From Telluria mixta (GTDB lineage: Bacteria > Pseudomonadota > Gammaproteobacteria > Burkholderiales > Burkholderiaceae_D), in the NCBI RefSeq assembly GCF_029223865.1, contig NZ_CP119520.1, positions 62,001 through 126,000 on the forward strand: a stretch of 64,000 nt of DNA, written 5' to 3'. Numbering within the stretch: position 1 is the first letter of the stretch; every line of letters starts with the position of its first letter. The position numbers were made by a program, and so were the translations under genes. This document shows positions 1 through 9,851 of this stretch, piece after piece. The notes under the pieces were generated by a model. The model did no database searches. It worked only from the letters and a program-made list of their open reading frames with translations, and was not told where the DNA came from.

Positions 1-1187
<1,187 letters not shown>

Positions 1188-1191
<4 letters not shown>

Positions 1192-2375
1192 GACATGTCT
1201 CCGGCAAGGTCGAAAATAGGCATGTACAGCAGCACGACGATGGCGCCGACGACGAGGCCGATGGCCGCCATCAGCAGGGGTTCGAAGGTCCGGGTGAAGC
1301 GGTCGATCCAGCGGCCGATCTCGCCGTCGTAGAAGGCGGCCGAGCGCGTGAGCATCGTGCCCATCGCGCCCGTGCGCTCGCCGACGCGCAGCATGCGCAG
1401 CGAGATCGGCGTCGTCAGGCCGTTTGCCTCGAACGCGTCGGACATCGGCCGTCCCGCCTCGATCGCGGCGCGCGCCGCCTTCAGGCCGCCGGCGATACCG
1501 GGCGATACCATGCCCTGCACGGTATCGATCGCGTTCACGAGCGTGATGCCGCCTTCGTTGAGCATGCCCAGCGTGAGGTAGAGGCGCGACAGTTCGTAGA
1601 TGCGGGCGCGCTCGCCGATGCCGGGCAGTTTCGCCAGCAGGCGCGCCGCACCGCCCTGCTTCAGCGCGCGCCGGATGGCCCACGCGGCCAATGCGACGAA
1701 GGTCACGAAGCCGATGAGGAGTCCGCCCGCATGCCTGCCTGCGAACTGGCCCCAGTCCAGCATCAGGCGCGACATCCACGGCAGGTTGCGGCCCGCGCCC
1801 TGGTACACCTCGGCGAAGCGCGGCACGACGTACGACATCAGGAAAATGCTCACGCCGCCGCCCACGAGCAGCAGGATCGCCGGGTAAATGGACGCGCTCA
1901 CGACCTTGGCGCGCACGGTGTCGATGCGCTGCTGGTATTCGATATAGCGTTCGAGCGCGCGCGGCAAATCGCTCGTCCCCTCGGCAGCGCGCACGATGCC
2001 CACGTACAGGGGCGGGAACAGCGCGGGCTGCGCCGCCATCACGGTGGACAGGCGCTTGCCTTCGCGCAGGCCGGCCAGCAGCCGTTCCAGCACGCCGCGC
2101 GTGGCGGGACTGGTTTCCTTTTCCAGCAGCGCTTCCAGCCCTTCGACGATGCCCAGGCCCGCCGTCAGCAGCGCCAGCAGCTCCTGGCTGAACAGCACGA
2201 GCGACAGCTTGCCGCCGCGCTGGCGGCGCAGCAGCGGCGCCTGCACGGGTTCGATCGCGCTGACGAACAGCCCGCGCGCCTCGACTTGGCGGCGCGCGTC
2301 CGCCTCGTCGATGGCGTCGACGAGCACGCTGGCGATGCGCATGTCGGGCGCAAGGGTGCGAACCGCGAACTGCAT
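1188..2375 (-). CDS. gspF: Type II secretion inner-membrane platform protein GspF
   Basis: Polytopic inner-membrane protein that couples the GspE motor to pseudopilin assembly. It has 395 residues, the normal family length, with two T2SSF domains and three hydrophobic segments (about residues 165-190, 215-235 and 365-388). The second domain carries the conserved run of helices around LARTLGMLNEGG-like sequence (here LYLTLGMLNEGG). It lies 21 bases downstream of gspG and overlaps the gspE start by four bases, so the three genes form one transcription unit. Confidence 0.92.
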
Positions 2376-2396
2376 GGGAGCGACAGGCGGGAAGCG

Positions 2397-2840
2397 TTAT
2401 TGGGAGCTGATGTCGGCGTTCTCGCCTTCGCCGCCCGGCTGGCCGTCCTTGCCGAGCGAGACCACTTCATACTCGCCCTTGGTGCCGGGCGCGCGGTACT
2501 GGTAGGCGTGGCCCCACGGATCGAGCGGGATACCCTTCTTCAGGTACGGGCCGTTCCACTTGCCGGACGCCGTCGACGGCGCCGTGAGCAGCGCGGCCAG
2601 GCCCTCTTCCGTCGTCGGATAGCGGCCGACGTCGAGGCGGTAGGTGTCCAGCGATTTTTCGAACGCTTCGATCTGGGCCTTGGCGACGGTGACTTCGGAT
2701 TTGCCCAGTTGGGAGAAATATTTCGGCCCGACGTAAGCCGCCAGCAAGCCGATGATAACGATAACTACCAAGAGTTCAAGCAGGGTGAAACCACCCTGGC
2801 GGACCCGCGCGGCGGTGTCCTGGTTCTGCACACGATACAT
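2397..2840 (-). CDS. gspG: Major pseudopilin GspG
   Basis: Major subunit of the type II secretion pseudopilus. The N-terminus has a class III prepilin signal: RQGG followed by FTLLELLVVIVIIGLLA, with prepilin peptidase cleavage expected after Gly17 and Glu at +5 of the mature chain. The C-terminal half has the GspG landmarks GRYPTTEEGLAAL, WNGPYLKK and DPWGHAYQYR, ending in the family's calcium-binding loop region. The length of 147 residues is typical. A good Shine-Dalgarno AGGAG lies eight bases before the ATG. First gene of the gspG-gspF-gspE unit. Confidence 0.95.
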   Translation of the reverse strand: MYRVQNQDTAARVRQGGFTLLELLVVIVIIGLLAAYVGPKYFSQLGKSEVTVAKAQIEAFEKSLDTYRLDVGRYPTTEEGLAALLTAPSTASGKWNGPYLKKGIPLDPWGHAYQYRAPGTKGEYEVVSLGKDGQPGGEGENADISSQ

Positions 2841-3011
2841 CCAACCGACTCCTCTATTGCTTTAGTGTAAAGCCTTGCGTGAAGGCTACCATGGCCCCGT
2901 CATGGCGACAAATCATTTTCCCGCATCGATCGTCGGTCGAATTCGCAAACGGATTTTCTTGTTCGCAAAATTTTAACCTTGTTCTGCTCGCCTGAACACT
3001 GTTCCGCAATT

Positions 3012-3045
3012 GTTCCCCCATCCCTGGGGTCGGGGATGTTGGAAC
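3012..3045. repeat. Inverted repeat, 13-base arms, 8-base loop
   Basis: Arms GTTCCCCCATCCC (3012-3024) and GGGATGTTGGAAC (3033-3045) pair at 11 of 13 positions. It lies 172 bases upstream of the gspG start. There is no U-run on either side, so an operator is more likely than a terminator. Confidence 0.4.
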
Positions 3046-3070
3046 GCCTAGCATACCCCGTTATCTGTGT

Positions 3071-3110
3071 GAAATCCTTTATGTTTTTTCGTTAATAGGG
3101 GAAGGATTTC
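3071..3110. repeat. Inverted repeat GAAATCCTT / AAGGATTTC
   Basis: Perfect nine-base arms at 3071-3079 and 3102-3110 lie 31 bases apart centre to centre, which is about three helical turns. This fits two half-sites on the same DNA face in the gspG/lipoprotein divergent region. The regulator is unknown. Confidence 0.35.
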
Positions 3111-3314
3111 TGTCGTTTTTGCGCGAATTTTTCCTCAGATGCATTTAAAGTTTCCGCGAGGATATTTCCGTACATCATCGCCCATCTTCGCTTATTTCCA
3201 CGCGAAAATCTTTCGAAATGATAATATTTGCACGAAATTAACGACAAAAATATTGAGCTGCGGAAAAACTGAGGTTACAGTGACGCATCGATGAGTTTTG
3301 CGTTGCCTTAAATC

Positions 3315-3575
3315 ATGAAAATCTCTGTTCTCCGTACCGTTTTCGCCGTCAGCCTCGCCACCCTGCTCGCCGCCTGCGGCAGTGGCGCCCAGATCGACCA
3401 GCCGGTCCAGACCGCCGCGATGACGGGTAGCGCCGCCCAGGTCGCCTCGGCCAACTCGCCGGCACCGGATTGCGCGGCCGACGGTTGCAAGGGCCTGCGC
3501 ATCATCGACGCGAACGCCGAAGCCTACCGCTACGAAGCCATGCGCCGCGCCGCGGCCGAGACACCGCAGTCCTGA
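3315..3575 (+). CDS. Small secreted lipoprotein, function unknown
   Basis: 86-residue protein with a lipoprotein signal: two charged residues, a hydrophobic stretch and lipobox LLAAC with the acylated Cys21. Gly at +2 would send it to the outer membrane. The mature part is short, Ala-rich, and contains two more cysteines (CAADGCKG) that could form a disulfide. I recognise no domain. It is the only plus-strand gene in the first 43 kb and its 3' end overlaps the epsA 3' end by 46 bases. No clear Shine-Dalgarno precedes the ATG. Confidence 0.65.
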   Translation: MKISVLRTVFAVSLATLLAACGSGAQIDQPVQTAAMTGSAAQVASANSPAPDCAADGCKGLRIIDANAEAYRYEAMRRAAAETPQS

Positions 3576-4294
3576 TCGTCCTCCAGCAATCGCAAGTCCA
3601 TGCAGCGCGCCAGCGCATGCGCCCGGTTGTTGACGCCGAGCGTGCGGTAGATCCGCTGCAAATGGTTCTTGACGGTCAGCGCGCTGATCCCCAGGAGCCT
3701 CCCCATCTCGTCATTGCTTTTGCCTGCCCGCAGCCAGCCGATGATCTCGGTCTCGCGCGCTGACAGCGCACGTGCCGGTGCCCCGTCCACGGACGTCCGC
3801 GCCGCCGGCAGCCGCCCGAGCGCCAGGTGCAGGTGCGGCAGCAGCAGTTCCAGGAAATAGGCGTGACGGGCGGTCGGCCGCAGCGCCAGCCCGAACAGCA
3901 GGAACACACTCCCCCCGGCACTCGTCGGCCCCGTGCCGTGCACAAGCACGTTGTCGAATCCCGCCCGCAGGATCTCGTCGCCCAGGCTGTCGGGCGCCTC
4001 GTGCGCGTCGATCACCACCGGCAACCGTGCACCCCGCGCGATGCGCAACGCCAGGTCCATCAGCGCCTGCCGCGCCCCCGGCGCCAGCACGGTGCCGTGC
4101 AGGCATTCGAGCCGCGTCAATGCGCCGCCGTGACCGGATTGCAGGCACACGAGCACCTGGTGCGGCAGCAGCGCCTGCACCTGCCCCTGCGTCCACAGGA
4201 AGAACTGGTGTGGGCTGGCCACGCGCAAGCCGGATTCGATCGCGCACAGCAGGTATTCCTGCTCCTGGCGGCTGAGGATGACGACGGGGTCCAC
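3530..4294 (-). CDS. epsA: LuxR-family regulator EpsA of the XrtB/PEP-CTERM system
   Basis: 254-residue DNA-binding regulator. The C-terminal 65 residues form a LuxR/GerE helix-turn-helix (LSARETEIIGWLRAGKSN through ISALTVKNHLQRIYRTLGV). The N-terminal part, which begins LSRQEQEYLLCAIESGL, matches the TIGR03020-type EpsA family that accompanies exosortase B exopolysaccharide loci. It has no autoinducer domain or receiver that I can identify. It starts with GTG two bases after the stop of the OmpR-type regulator and has no Shine-Dalgarno of its own, which suggests translational coupling. It likely controls the exopolysaccharide cluster; that is inferred from family and context. Confidence 0.88.
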   Translation of the reverse strand: MDPVVILSRQEQEYLLCAIESGLRVASPHQFFLWTQGQVQALLPHQVLVCLQSGHGGALTRLECLHGTVLAPGARQALMDLALRIARGARLPVVIDAHEAPDSLGDEILRAGFDNVLVHGTGPTSAGGSVFLLFGLALRPTARHAYFLELLLPHLHLALGRLPAARTSVDGAPARALSARETEIIGWLRAGKSNDEMGRLLGISALTVKNHLQRIYRTLGVNNRAHALARCMDLRLLEDDQDCGVSAAARRMAS

Positions 4295-4296
4295 GG

Positions 4297-4980
4297 TCAG
4301 GCGACGAAGCGGTAGCCGGTGCCGCGCACCGTCTCGATATGCTCCTGGTGGCCGCTCGGCTGCAGCGCGTGGCGCAGGCGGCCCACGTGGGCGTCGACCG
4401 TGCGCTCGTCGAGGACCGCGTGCCGGCCCCAGACCTTGTCCAGCAGTTGCGAGCGCGTGTGCACCCGCTCCGGATGATGCATGAGGAAGTTTAGTAAACG
4501 GAATTCGACGGGCCCCAGCGCGACCGGGCTCGCCCCGGCCACCACGCGCTGGGTGTACGGGTCGAGGTGCAGGCCCGCCATCTGCACGGCATCAACGGAC
4601 GCATGCGGCGCGCGCCGGCGCAGCACGGCCTGCATCCGCGCCAGCAGTTCGCGCGGGTTGAACGGTTTCGTCAGGTAGTCGTCGGCGCCGGCCTCCAGCG
4701 CGAGGATCTTGTCGTGCTCCCCTGCCCGCGCGGACACCATGATGATGGCGATTCCGCGCGTGCGCGCCTGCGCGTGCAGGCGCCGGATCAGCGCTTCGCC
4801 CGATTGGCCGGGCAGGTCCCACTCCAGCAGCAGCATGTCGGGGACGGCGGTGTCGAGCAGGACGAGTGCCGACTCGGCGTCCGCGCACAGGCGGACGTCG
4901 TGACCGGCACGGGTCAGGTTCAGTTCCAGCAGCTGGCGGACGGCCGGGTCGGGGTCCGCCACGAGGACATGTGCGCGCAT
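4297..4980 (-). CDS. OmpR/PhoB-type response regulator with a non-canonical receiver
   Basis: 227 residues: receiver domain (1-118) and winged-helix DNA-binding domain (about 130-227, ending HIETVRGTGYRFVA). Aligned with PhoB, the phosphoacceptor Asp is replaced by Glu53 (LLLEWDLPG), and the acidic-pocket pair Glu-Asp becomes Asp9-Pro10 (VLVADPDP). Ser83 and the Lys of LTKPFNP are kept. Such a receiver is unlikely to be phosphorylated normally. The chosen ATG has AAGGA upstream; a frame extension to 5028 lacks support. No histidine kinase lies next to it. It is followed directly by epsA, so both probably act on the same target genes. Confidence 0.85.
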   Translation of the reverse strand: MRAHVLVADPDPAVRQLLELNLTRAGHDVRLCADAESALVLLDTAVPDMLLLEWDLPGQSGEALIRRLHAQARTRGIAIIMVSARAGEHDKILALEAGADDYLTKPFNPRELLARMQAVLRRRAPHASVDAVQMAGLHLDPYTQRVVAGASPVALGPVEFRLLNFLMHHPERVHTRSQLLDKVWGRHAVLDERTVDAHVGRLRHALQPSGHQEHIETVRGTGYRFVA

Positions 4981-5041
4981 ATAAGATCCTTGTCTCGGCG
5001 ACAACAGGATCGAATATGCACTAAGCAAAGTCCTCTGAACA

Positions 5042-5067
5042 ATATGATTTCTATTAGGAATTCATAT
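5042..5067. promoter_or_regulatory. Imperfect palindrome upstream of the OmpR-type regulator
   Basis: Arms ATATGATTTC (5042-5051) and GAATTCATAT (5058-5067) pair at nine of ten positions around a six-base centre. The site lies 62 bases upstream of the regulator start and three bases inside the end of the gap after the PEP-CTERM gene. It could be an autoregulatory operator; it lacks a U-run for a terminator. Confidence 0.4.
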
Positions 5068-5069
5068 GT

Positions 5070-5636
5070 TTAGCGAATAAATCGACGGCGCTGCATCGCC
5101 CCCAGCAAGACCAGCCCCGTCGCGACGATCAGCCAATCCGCCGGCTCCGGCACCGGATTCACGGTCGCGAAGCCAGGATCGACGGCCACCACCGCCGGCT
5201 CGCCCGCCACGAGGCTGATCTGCGCCGCCTGGAACGACAGGTAATCCCCGACGCTGTCGAGCAGGCTGACGGACAGCCCGATGCTGCCGCCGTCCGTCGG
5301 CGCGCCGCCGAACATCACGTCGAAGCCGAATTTACCGCCCAGCGTGATCGACTGGAAGAATTCCGAGAACGCGTCGCTCGAGAACGTGTACGAACCGCCC
5401 GACTGGACCACGTTGTCGAGGGACGGCGTGCCCGTGAAGGCGCCGTCCAGGCCGCTGATCGTCGCCGTCAGCACCTCGCTCGTGGCGAACGGCAGGAAGT
5501 CGATCTGCATGTAGCCGTCGCCGCTCGTGCCCGTCGTGTCGAGGGCCACGTGGTAGGCCGGGTTCGCGCTCGCGGCGCCGGCCAGCAGGGACAGCGCCAG
5601 CAGCGCGCGGGAGAAGAAGGTTTTCAGGTTCATCAT
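5070..5636 (-). CDS. PEP-CTERM sorting-domain protein
   Basis: 188-residue secreted protein. It has an N-terminal signal peptide (to about Ala24, LAGAASA) and a C-terminal PEP-CTERM signal: VPEPADWLIVATGLVLLGA followed by MQRRR. In exosortase systems this tripartite signal is cut near the PEP motif by the exosortase, here most likely XrtB at 30380-31279. The middle domain is rich in Gly, Ser and Asp, has no cysteine, and resembles the small NF038129-type PEP-CTERM proteins. The gene is 14 bases downstream of the extracellular nuclease gene and is probably cotranscribed with it. Confidence 0.88.
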   Translation of the reverse strand: MMNLKTFFSRALLALSLLAGAASANPAYHVALDTTGTSGDGYMQIDFLPFATSEVLTATISGLDGAFTGTPSLDNVVQSGGSYTFSSDAFSEFFQSITLGGKFGFDVMFGGAPTDGGSIGLSVSLLDSVGDYLSFQAAQISLVAGEPAVVAVDPGFATVNPVPEPADWLIVATGLVLLGAMQRRRFIR

Positions 5637-5650
5637 GTGCTATCTCTCAA

Positions 5651-8632
5651 TCAAAAGGTGCCGGAATACAGTTTCGACGTGAACGTGATGGCCGTCTTGG
5701 ACGGGTTCGTGAACGTCAGCGCCACGGTCACGGTCGCGCCCGGTGCCAGCGTGGTGCCCGGCAGGGTCACGTAGGGCGCGCCGTTGAAGTCGCCGCTCTT
5801 GTTGTCGAGCGTGACGCCGGCCGGCAGGCCCTGCAGCACGTATTGCAGCGGGCCGGACAGCGCCGCGCCGCTCGTGTTCGTGAACGTCACGTTGCCGCTG
5901 AATTTCCCGGTGACGCGGTTGTAGCCGAGCGTGCCCGGCACGATCTTCACGCCGGCCGTGACGTCGGCATAGGCCGGCGCCAGATTCAGGCTCACGACGA
6001 CCGGATCGTGGTCGGAGGCACGGAACGGATTGTTCACGTACGGATCGTCGGCCGTGTCGCCCAGGTTGTAGTCGATGGCATCCGGCTCGTCCGCGTTGTT
6101 GTGCCACTCGGTCACGCCGGCCACCTGCGGGTTCAGGGCGCTGCTGGCCAGCGCGTGGTCGAGGTAGCCGCTCTGGCCGTCGAACACGTACGAGTACGGG
6201 GTGCCGTTCGGCCGCACGAAGCGCTCCAGTTCGTTGACCATGCCGTTGTCCGTCAGGTACGCGATCGGGTCTTCATGGCCGTATGCATTGAAGTCGCCCA
6301 CGGCCAGCACGTCCGGGTCGCCCGCGGCCGCCACGACGGTCGGGATGAAATACGTGAACAGGCGCTTGGCCTGCAGGACGCGGGTCGCGGTCCAGCACCC
6401 CTGGCCGTCGCCGCTGTCCGTGTCGCCGGCACCCGCGCCGCCGCAGCTGCCCTTCGACTTCAGGTGGTTGACGATCAGCGAGAACTTCGCGCCATTCGCG
6501 TTGACTTTAAAGGTCTGGGCCATCGGCGGACGGTTGTTGACGGCGTCGCCGTCCGACAGCGCGCCGCCCACCGGCGTCAGCACGGCCGGCTTGTAGATCA
6601 TCGCGACGCGGATTGCGTCCGTGCCCGTCGCGGCCGGTTTGGCCACATACGCGTACGCCTTCGAGCCGATTGCCTGGTTCAGCGCGTCGACGAGGTAGCT
6701 CACCGTGATGTCGCCGTCGTTCTGGATTTCCATCAGGCCGACGGCGTCCGCGTTCATCGCTTTCAGTTCATTGACGATCTTGTCGCGCTGGCGGTTGAAC
6801 TCGGCGATGTTGTCTGCGCCTCGGCAATTGCTCTTGGACGGTGCGGACGAGCCGATCAAGCAGCCCTGCCCCGTGCGGCCCCACGCGTCGGTGCCGTCCG
6901 TGAACGTCGTGAAGAAGTTCAGCACGTTGGCGCTGGCCACGCGGACATTGCCCGCGACGACGGTCGGCGCATCTTCGCGCGCGTTCGTGCGGCTGAACAC
7001 GGGCGTCCCGGTCGGCTGCAGCTTGTACCAGCCGCCACCACCACCGATGGCGCCGAAGTCGAGCACGCCGACGAGGTCCGTCACCGTGTCGCCCGCGCGC
7101 ACGGTCTTGTCCGCGGCGAGGTAAGGGATATGCGGCGGCACCGTGAAGATGCCGTCGTCCAGGATCACCATGTTCTGCGCGTTGGCGGCGATCAGGGCGT
7201 TCGCTTCCGCCGTGCCGGCGCGGTAGCGGTTCGTCGGCGTCTCGCGGCGGCCGTTGGCCAGCACCAGTTCGCCGCGGTCGCCCAGGTAGCTGTTGCCGTT
7301 GACGGTCAGCGGATTGGTGAAGCGCACGAGCATGCCTTCGTAGTGGCTCAGCTCGGTCGGCAGGTCGATGTTGACGGGCTGGATGGTGTTGCCGGTGCCG
7401 AGGACCGTCGCCGCGCTGACATCCTTCAGTTCCGTGTACGAGCGCTTCGAACCGTTCGGCGTGAACTCCGTCACGGTGCCCGTTACACGCACGAGGTCGC
7501 CTTCGTTGACGGCGGCTGCCGCGGTGGCGCCGAACACGAAGATCGCGTCGGACGTGTTCGGGTCGCCGTCGCCCTGCGGGTCCTGGATGTAGAAGCCGCT
7601 GCCCAGCTTCTTCGTGACGACGCCGGACGTCGTCTGCACCGTGTTCACGTACGGGCTAGCCAGGCCGCTGCCCTGGATCTGCGGGATTTTGACGAGGCCG
7701 CTGACAGCCACGTTGACGGTGCAGCTCGCGCTCTGGCTCGCGTCGTTGGCGAACGTGATCTCGACCGGATACGTGCCGGCCGGCAGGCTCGCGTCGACGA
7801 CGAGGTTCGCGGTCGCCGTGCGGTTGTCGGTGGTCGCGGCCGTGAAGCCCGTCAGGCTGATGCCGGCCACGGCCCCCTTGCTGATGACGGCGCTGTTGAC
7901 AAGGCTGTCGGCGTCGCTTGCCTGCAGCGGCGCGGTCGTACCGGTACCGACGTCGATGCCCACGCTGCCCGGGCACGCCAGCACGATCGGCTGCGGCAGC
8001 GGTCCGCCGCTGCACGACACGCGCTCGCTGGCCGTGGTGCGCGGGCTTGCTGCGCCGGTGACGAAGTCGCTGCTGTTATCGTTAGAGTCCAGGCAGCCAT
8101 TGTTCTTGCGGATCACGGCCAGCGTGTTCGACGGGGCCGGCGTCGCGCCCGAGCCTTCGTAATAGCCGGCGGTGGTACCGAAGCCGACGAGGTCGACGAC
8201 GTTGTCGACCGGCTTGGTGCCCGACAGTGCCGTGATCGAGTTGACGAGCGCGACCTTGCCGGCCGTCGCGCTCATCGGGATGGTGCCGGTGGCGTCCGGC
8301 ACCAGCGCATCCGTGCCGCCGCTGCCGGCCGCCTCGTGCACGAGGTAGTACTGGCCGGCGGCCAGCGTCACGCTGGCGGGCAGCTTCGTTACCTGCCAGG
8401 TCGACCCCGTGGCCGACGCGTATTGCACGCTCCAGTTGGTCAAGGTGACGGCCGTGTCGCCCGTGTTCAGCAGCTCGATGTAATCGTTCTTGTACGTGGC
8501 GCCGGAATTGCCGCCGCCACCATAGACCTGGCTGATGACGACGCCGCCCGGTGCGGCGAACACGGGTGCCGACAAGCCGGCCAGCAGAGCGGCCAGCACG
8601 GTCAAGCGACCTGGAGAGTGCAGATGTGTCAT
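5651..8632 (-). CDS. ExeM/NucH-family extracellular endonuclease
   Basis: 993-residue secreted nuclease. Domain order: signal peptide (1-26, ending SAPVFA), a lamin-tail domain (about 30-140, VVISQVYGGGGNSGA), an OB-fold-like middle, an endonuclease/exonuclease/phosphatase domain (about 555-880) and a C-terminal beta-rich domain. Catalytic signatures are visible: GLMEIQNDGD (metal Glu), VGDFNAYG and SDHDPVVV. Cysteine pairs in the catalytic domain fit an extracellular enzyme. It has no PEP-CTERM tail of its own and may leave the cell through the type II system encoded at the left edge. The start has AGGA six bases upstream. It likely trims extracellular DNA in the matrix (inference). Confidence 0.92.
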   Translation of the reverse strand: MTHLHSPGRLTVLAALLAGLSAPVFAAPGGVVISQVYGGGGNSGATYKNDYIELLNTGDTAVTLTNWSVQYASATGSTWQVTKLPASVTLAAGQYYLVHEAAGSGGTDALVPDATGTIPMSATAGKVALVNSITALSGTKPVDNVVDLVGFGTTAGYYEGSGATPAPSNTLAVIRKNNGCLDSNDNSSDFVTGAASPRTTASERVSCSGGPLPQPIVLACPGSVGIDVGTGTTAPLQASDADSLVNSAVISKGAVAGISLTGFTAATTDNRTATANLVVDASLPAGTYPVEITFANDASQSASCTVNVAVSGLVKIPQIQGSGLASPYVNTVQTTSGVVTKKLGSGFYIQDPQGDGDPNTSDAIFVFGATAAAAVNEGDLVRVTGTVTEFTPNGSKRSYTELKDVSAATVLGTGNTIQPVNIDLPTELSHYEGMLVRFTNPLTVNGNSYLGDRGELVLANGRRETPTNRYRAGTAEANALIAANAQNMVILDDGIFTVPPHIPYLAADKTVRAGDTVTDLVGVLDFGAIGGGGGWYKLQPTGTPVFSRTNAREDAPTVVAGNVRVASANVLNFFTTFTDGTDAWGRTGQGCLIGSSAPSKSNCRGADNIAEFNRQRDKIVNELKAMNADAVGLMEIQNDGDITVSYLVDALNQAIGSKAYAYVAKPAATGTDAIRVAMIYKPAVLTPVGGALSDGDAVNNRPPMAQTFKVNANGAKFSLIVNHLKSKGSCGGAGAGDTDSGDGQGCWTATRVLQAKRLFTYFIPTVVAAAGDPDVLAVGDFNAYGHEDPIAYLTDNGMVNELERFVRPNGTPYSYVFDGQSGYLDHALASSALNPQVAGVTEWHNNADEPDAIDYNLGDTADDPYVNNPFRASDHDPVVVSLNLAPAYADVTAGVKIVPGTLGYNRVTGKFSGNVTFTNTSGAALSGPLQYVLQGLPAGVTLDNKSGDFNGAPYVTLPGTTLAPGATVTVALTFTNPSKTAITFTSKLYSGTF

Positions 8633-8672
8633 GGGGTATCCTGGAAATGATTTGTCAATGCAACACTTAACA

Positions 8673-8700
8673 AATGTATATTAAATGCGCTAATTGACAA
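8673..8700 (-). promoter_or_regulatory. Candidate sigma-70 promoter for the nuclease/PEP-CTERM pair
   Basis: On the minus strand, TTGTCA (5 of 6 to consensus) and TACATT (4 of 6) are separated by 16 bases in an AT-rich gap, 41 bases before the nuclease start. Confidence 0.4.
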
Positions 8701-8746
8701 CATCATGACCACGCATTAGTCCGAACGGACCAATAACTGGACGAAC

Positions 8747-9790
8747 TCAGCGCTTGCGATAGGGCGCGGCCAGCGGCTCGCCGATGAACAGGCCCTGGGT
8801 GGGCCAGGCGACACTCTTCCAGTAGGCTTCGATCGCGCTGTTTCCCTGCACATAGTGCTTGAGCAGCACCGTCGGATTCGGGAATTTCTGCCAGTGGTTG
8901 CACGGCTCGCTGACGGTGCCGTAGCTGGCCGTCGCGCCCGCTTCCAGCCAGCGCAGGCTGCTCATCTGGCCGCCGCCGAGCAGGTCGCCGCCCAGCGACG
9001 TCAGGTGATCGGCCAGCGCGCCGGGCAGGAAGTGCAGCGTGTCCAGTTTTGCGACCTCGGCCATGCCCGTCTCGTAGATCATGACGTCCTGCGCGCCTTC
9101 CAGCACGTCGGCCTGCATCGTCTTCGTCGTCAGTTTGCGTGCGGCGATCCTGCCGGCCGGCGGGAAAAACTGGGCGCGGGAATTGCGCGCCTTTTCGGAC
9201 GTCGCCAGGAAGTAGGCGGTCGCCGGCGCGATCCGGAAACCCGCGCCGGCGCCGCGGTCGATGAGCGCCTTCGCCTGCTCCACGGATTCCGTCGGCAACA
9301 GCATCGAGATGCGGATGTTCAAATCCGTGTAAGGTCGCGCGGAACTGGAATTGAAGTAAGGACTCGGCCGCCCCGGCAGGCACGTCTTGATGCACTGGTC
9401 GGGATCGAATCCGAGGCTGTAGGCGCCCGTGATCGAATTGCACGCGACCTTGTACGGCGCCGTCCACACCATCAGCACGGCCTGCACCTCGGGCCGCAGG
9501 TGTGCATCGATCTCTTCCTTGAGTTGCGCGAAGCGTTCCGGGCTGATCTCGTGCGGCTTGCCGGGAATGCGCACGTGCACGACATTGGCCGCCGGGATAC
9601 CGCGCCGCTTGCGGTAGTACTCGCCGACCTTGACGCTGTTCGGCTCGGCATCGTTGATGACGATGGCCAGTTGATCCGGCTGGAGGCGGGGTGCGCTGAC
9701 GAATTGGGCGTGAGAAGGTGCCGCAAGGAAGACAGCGAAGAACAGGGACAGGCAGAGTCTCGGGATCCGGATCATGGGCAGTCGTAACAT
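8747..9790 (-). CDS. TIGR03790-family secreted protein
   Basis: 347 residues with a signal peptide (to about residue 28, SHAQ). The body matches the uncharacterised TIGR03790 family, recognised from LAIVINDAEPNSVKVGEYY, RGIPAANVVHVRIP and GLFIGEPLAAPY near the end. Members are frequently seen with exosortase genes, but no activity is established. A second ATG five codons downstream is possible; neither has a clear Shine-Dalgarno. It sits between two surface-protein genes, with its own gap upstream (terminator at 9796-9819) and downstream. Confidence 0.8.
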   Translation of the reverse strand: MLRLPMIRIPRLCLSLFFAVFLAAPSHAQFVSAPRLQPDQLAIVINDAEPNSVKVGEYYRKRRGIPAANVVHVRIPGKPHEISPERFAQLKEEIDAHLRPEVQAVLMVWTAPYKVACNSITGAYSLGFDPDQCIKTCLPGRPSPYFNSSSARPYTDLNIRISMLLPTESVEQAKALIDRGAGAGFRIAPATAYFLATSEKARNSRAQFFPPAGRIAARKLTTKTMQADVLEGAQDVMIYETGMAEVAKLDTLHFLPGALADHLTSLGGDLLGGGQMSSLRWLEAGATASYGTVSEPCNHWQKFPNPTVLLKHYVQGNSAIEAYWKSVAWPTQGLFIGEPLAAPYRKR

Positions 9791-9795
9791 GGATG

Positions 9796-9819
9796 AAAAG
9801 CGGGAGCGCGAGGCTCCCG
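9796..9819 (-). terminator. Rho-independent terminator after the TLDc PEP-CTERM gene
   Basis: A seven-base perfect stem CGGGAGC/GCTCCCG (9801-9807 with 9813-9819) and a five-base loop are followed on the minus strand by TTTT. It lies 33 bases past the stop of the gene at 9852. Confidence 0.75.
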
Positions 9820-9851
9820 TTCATCATGCCACAGCTTGCAAGGCGGACAAC

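Larger units (their letters stand above)
2841..3314. promoter_or_regulatory. Divergent AT-rich intergenic region between gspG and a lipoprotein gene
   Basis: This 474-base stretch is clearly AT-richer than its flanks and has no convincing gene. It holds the start signals for gspG (minus) and the lipoprotein (plus), plus two inverted repeats listed separately. A weak plus-strand promoter candidate is TTGCAC at 3228-3233 and TATTGA at 3251-3256 with a 17-base spacer. A weak minus-strand candidate is a TAAAAT box near 2970. Neither matches consensus well. Confidence 0.5.

Noticed and set aside
2854..3054. 66-codon minus-strand frame before gspG
   Set aside because: No Shine-Dalgarno and it runs through the inverted repeat; no protein features.
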